NCBI GenBank assembly: GCA_016763895.1
Contig: JAESSV010000112.1
Coordinates: forward strand, 1-13,479
Direction: 5' to 3'
DNA: 13,479 bases
From: Magnetovibrio sp.
GTDB taxonomy: Bacteria; Pseudomonadota; Alphaproteobacteria; Rhodospirillales; Magnetovibrionaceae
Shown here: one piece after another, positions 13,181 to 13,479 of the stretch
How the letters are laid out: the number at the start of each line of letters is the position of its first letter
How positions within the stretch are numbered: the first letter of the stretch is position 1
Translations under genes and position numbers: made by a program
Notes under the pieces: model-generated
The model's database searches: none
What the model saw: only the letters and a program-made list of their open reading frames with translations
What the model was told of the DNA's origin: nothing

Positions 13181-13479
13181 GTTTTCAGAAGAACGTTTTG
13201 GGTACATTGTTGAAAGAGGATCAAAGGGTGTGGCAGTCGTATAAAAATAACCTTGATTTACAATGGTTGCCAGTTTAGCCACACCCTTAGTTAAGTGGTT
13301 AGGATCGTTGGATTCGGTAACTTCGGCCGAGGCCTCCATCTTTTCCAAGGCGCATAGTTTGGTATTGGATTTTTGATTGGGTTTGGATTTTTTATACGGC
13401 CTTGAGAGCCGGTGTTTGTTTTCGGATCCATCGGCTCAGGGATTGGCTAACCCCGCTATTGTTTTTGATATTGAGTGAT
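13181..13479. other. About 300 bp without a supported gene
   Basis: No plus-strand reading frame of useful size. On the minus strand a frame is open from 13435 to 13154 with possible starts TTG 13348 and ATG 13339, but it has no good ribosome binding site and its end runs through the terminator hairpin, so I do not call it. The stretch holds an inverted repeat (13224-13288) and a partial repeat of TTGGATTTTT near 13365 and 13384. No tRNA or clear attachment core is seen. Confidence 0.6.
13224..13288. repeat. 11-bp perfect inverted repeat with nested hairpin
   Basis: AAGGGTGTGGC (13224-13234) and its exact complement GCCACACCCTT (13278-13288) flank 43 bp. Inside, AACCTTG and CAATGGTT can pair around ATTTA with one bulged T, giving a two-level stem. 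No T tract follows on either strand, so it is not an obvious terminator. It could be a structured RNA, a protein-binding site or a recombination-related site. Confidence 0.6.

Noticed and set aside
13224..13288. Reading the inverted repeat as a terminator or CRISPR unit
   Set aside because: No T tract follows on either strand and the arms occur only once each; no repeated spacers are present.
13154..13348. Minus-strand open frame of 64 residues (open upstream to 13435)
   Set aside because: Starts are TTG or a weakly preceded ATG, the upstream part is lysine-rich low complexity, and the end is encoded by the terminator hairpin of the opposite operon. The middle (NDPNHLTKGVAKLATIVNQG) reads rather protein-like, so a homology search is worthwhile, but I cannot support a gene.

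Overview
This window is the right-hand part of a long-tailed (siphovirus-like) phage or prophage. It carries tail-tip, tail-fibre and lysis genes, probably from an alphaproteobacterial host. The host guess rests on three things: the run of tape measure, distal-tail-like protein, hub-like protein, NlpC/P60-like peptidase and large tail-tip protein, which is the order of the tail tip of the Rhodobacter gene transfer agent and related phages; the TIGR02594-type endolysin; and moderate GC with frequent TTG/GTG starts. No integrase, terminase, portal or capsid gene lies inside the window, so lysogeny cannot be proved here, although the toxin-antitoxin cargo fits a temperate element.

Left edge (1-769): a strong plus-strand terminator (25-52) closes an operon lying to the left. 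On the minus strand follows a complete hicA-hicB toxin-antitoxin operon (649-64). The 120-bp gap between hicA and the tape measure gene holds a good minus-strand promoter, a weaker plus-strand promoter overlapping it at the -35 box, and two operator-like elements built from the half-site TACGC, one on each -10 region.

Tail region (770-10716): about eleven plus-strand genes almost without gaps, joined by 1-, 4-, 8- or 11-nt overlaps. First come tape measure (770-3412), distal-tail-like protein, BR0599/DUF2163-like hub protein, peptidase and gpJ-like tail-tip protein (5011-7542). Then come three small proteins that share an N-terminal K/R-x-G-x-D motif and look like tandem paralogues (7532-9056), a fibre with a short collagen-like stretch (9072-10136), and two small downstream genes. 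The first of these, 10148-10453, ends at a CTT TGA stop followed in the +1 frame by a plausible 18-residue tail that ends exactly 11 nt into the next gene.

Lysis region (10754-13118): PG-binding plus Cys/His/Asn endolysin, a two-TM holin candidate, an inner-membrane spanin candidate, an outer-membrane lipoprotein spanin whose start is nested in the end of the inner spanin, then two small membrane or secreted proteins of unknown function. A strong terminator at 13149-13180 closes the operon. The last 300 bp have no gene I can support but contain a perfect 11-bp inverted repeat with a second imperfect hairpin nested inside it.
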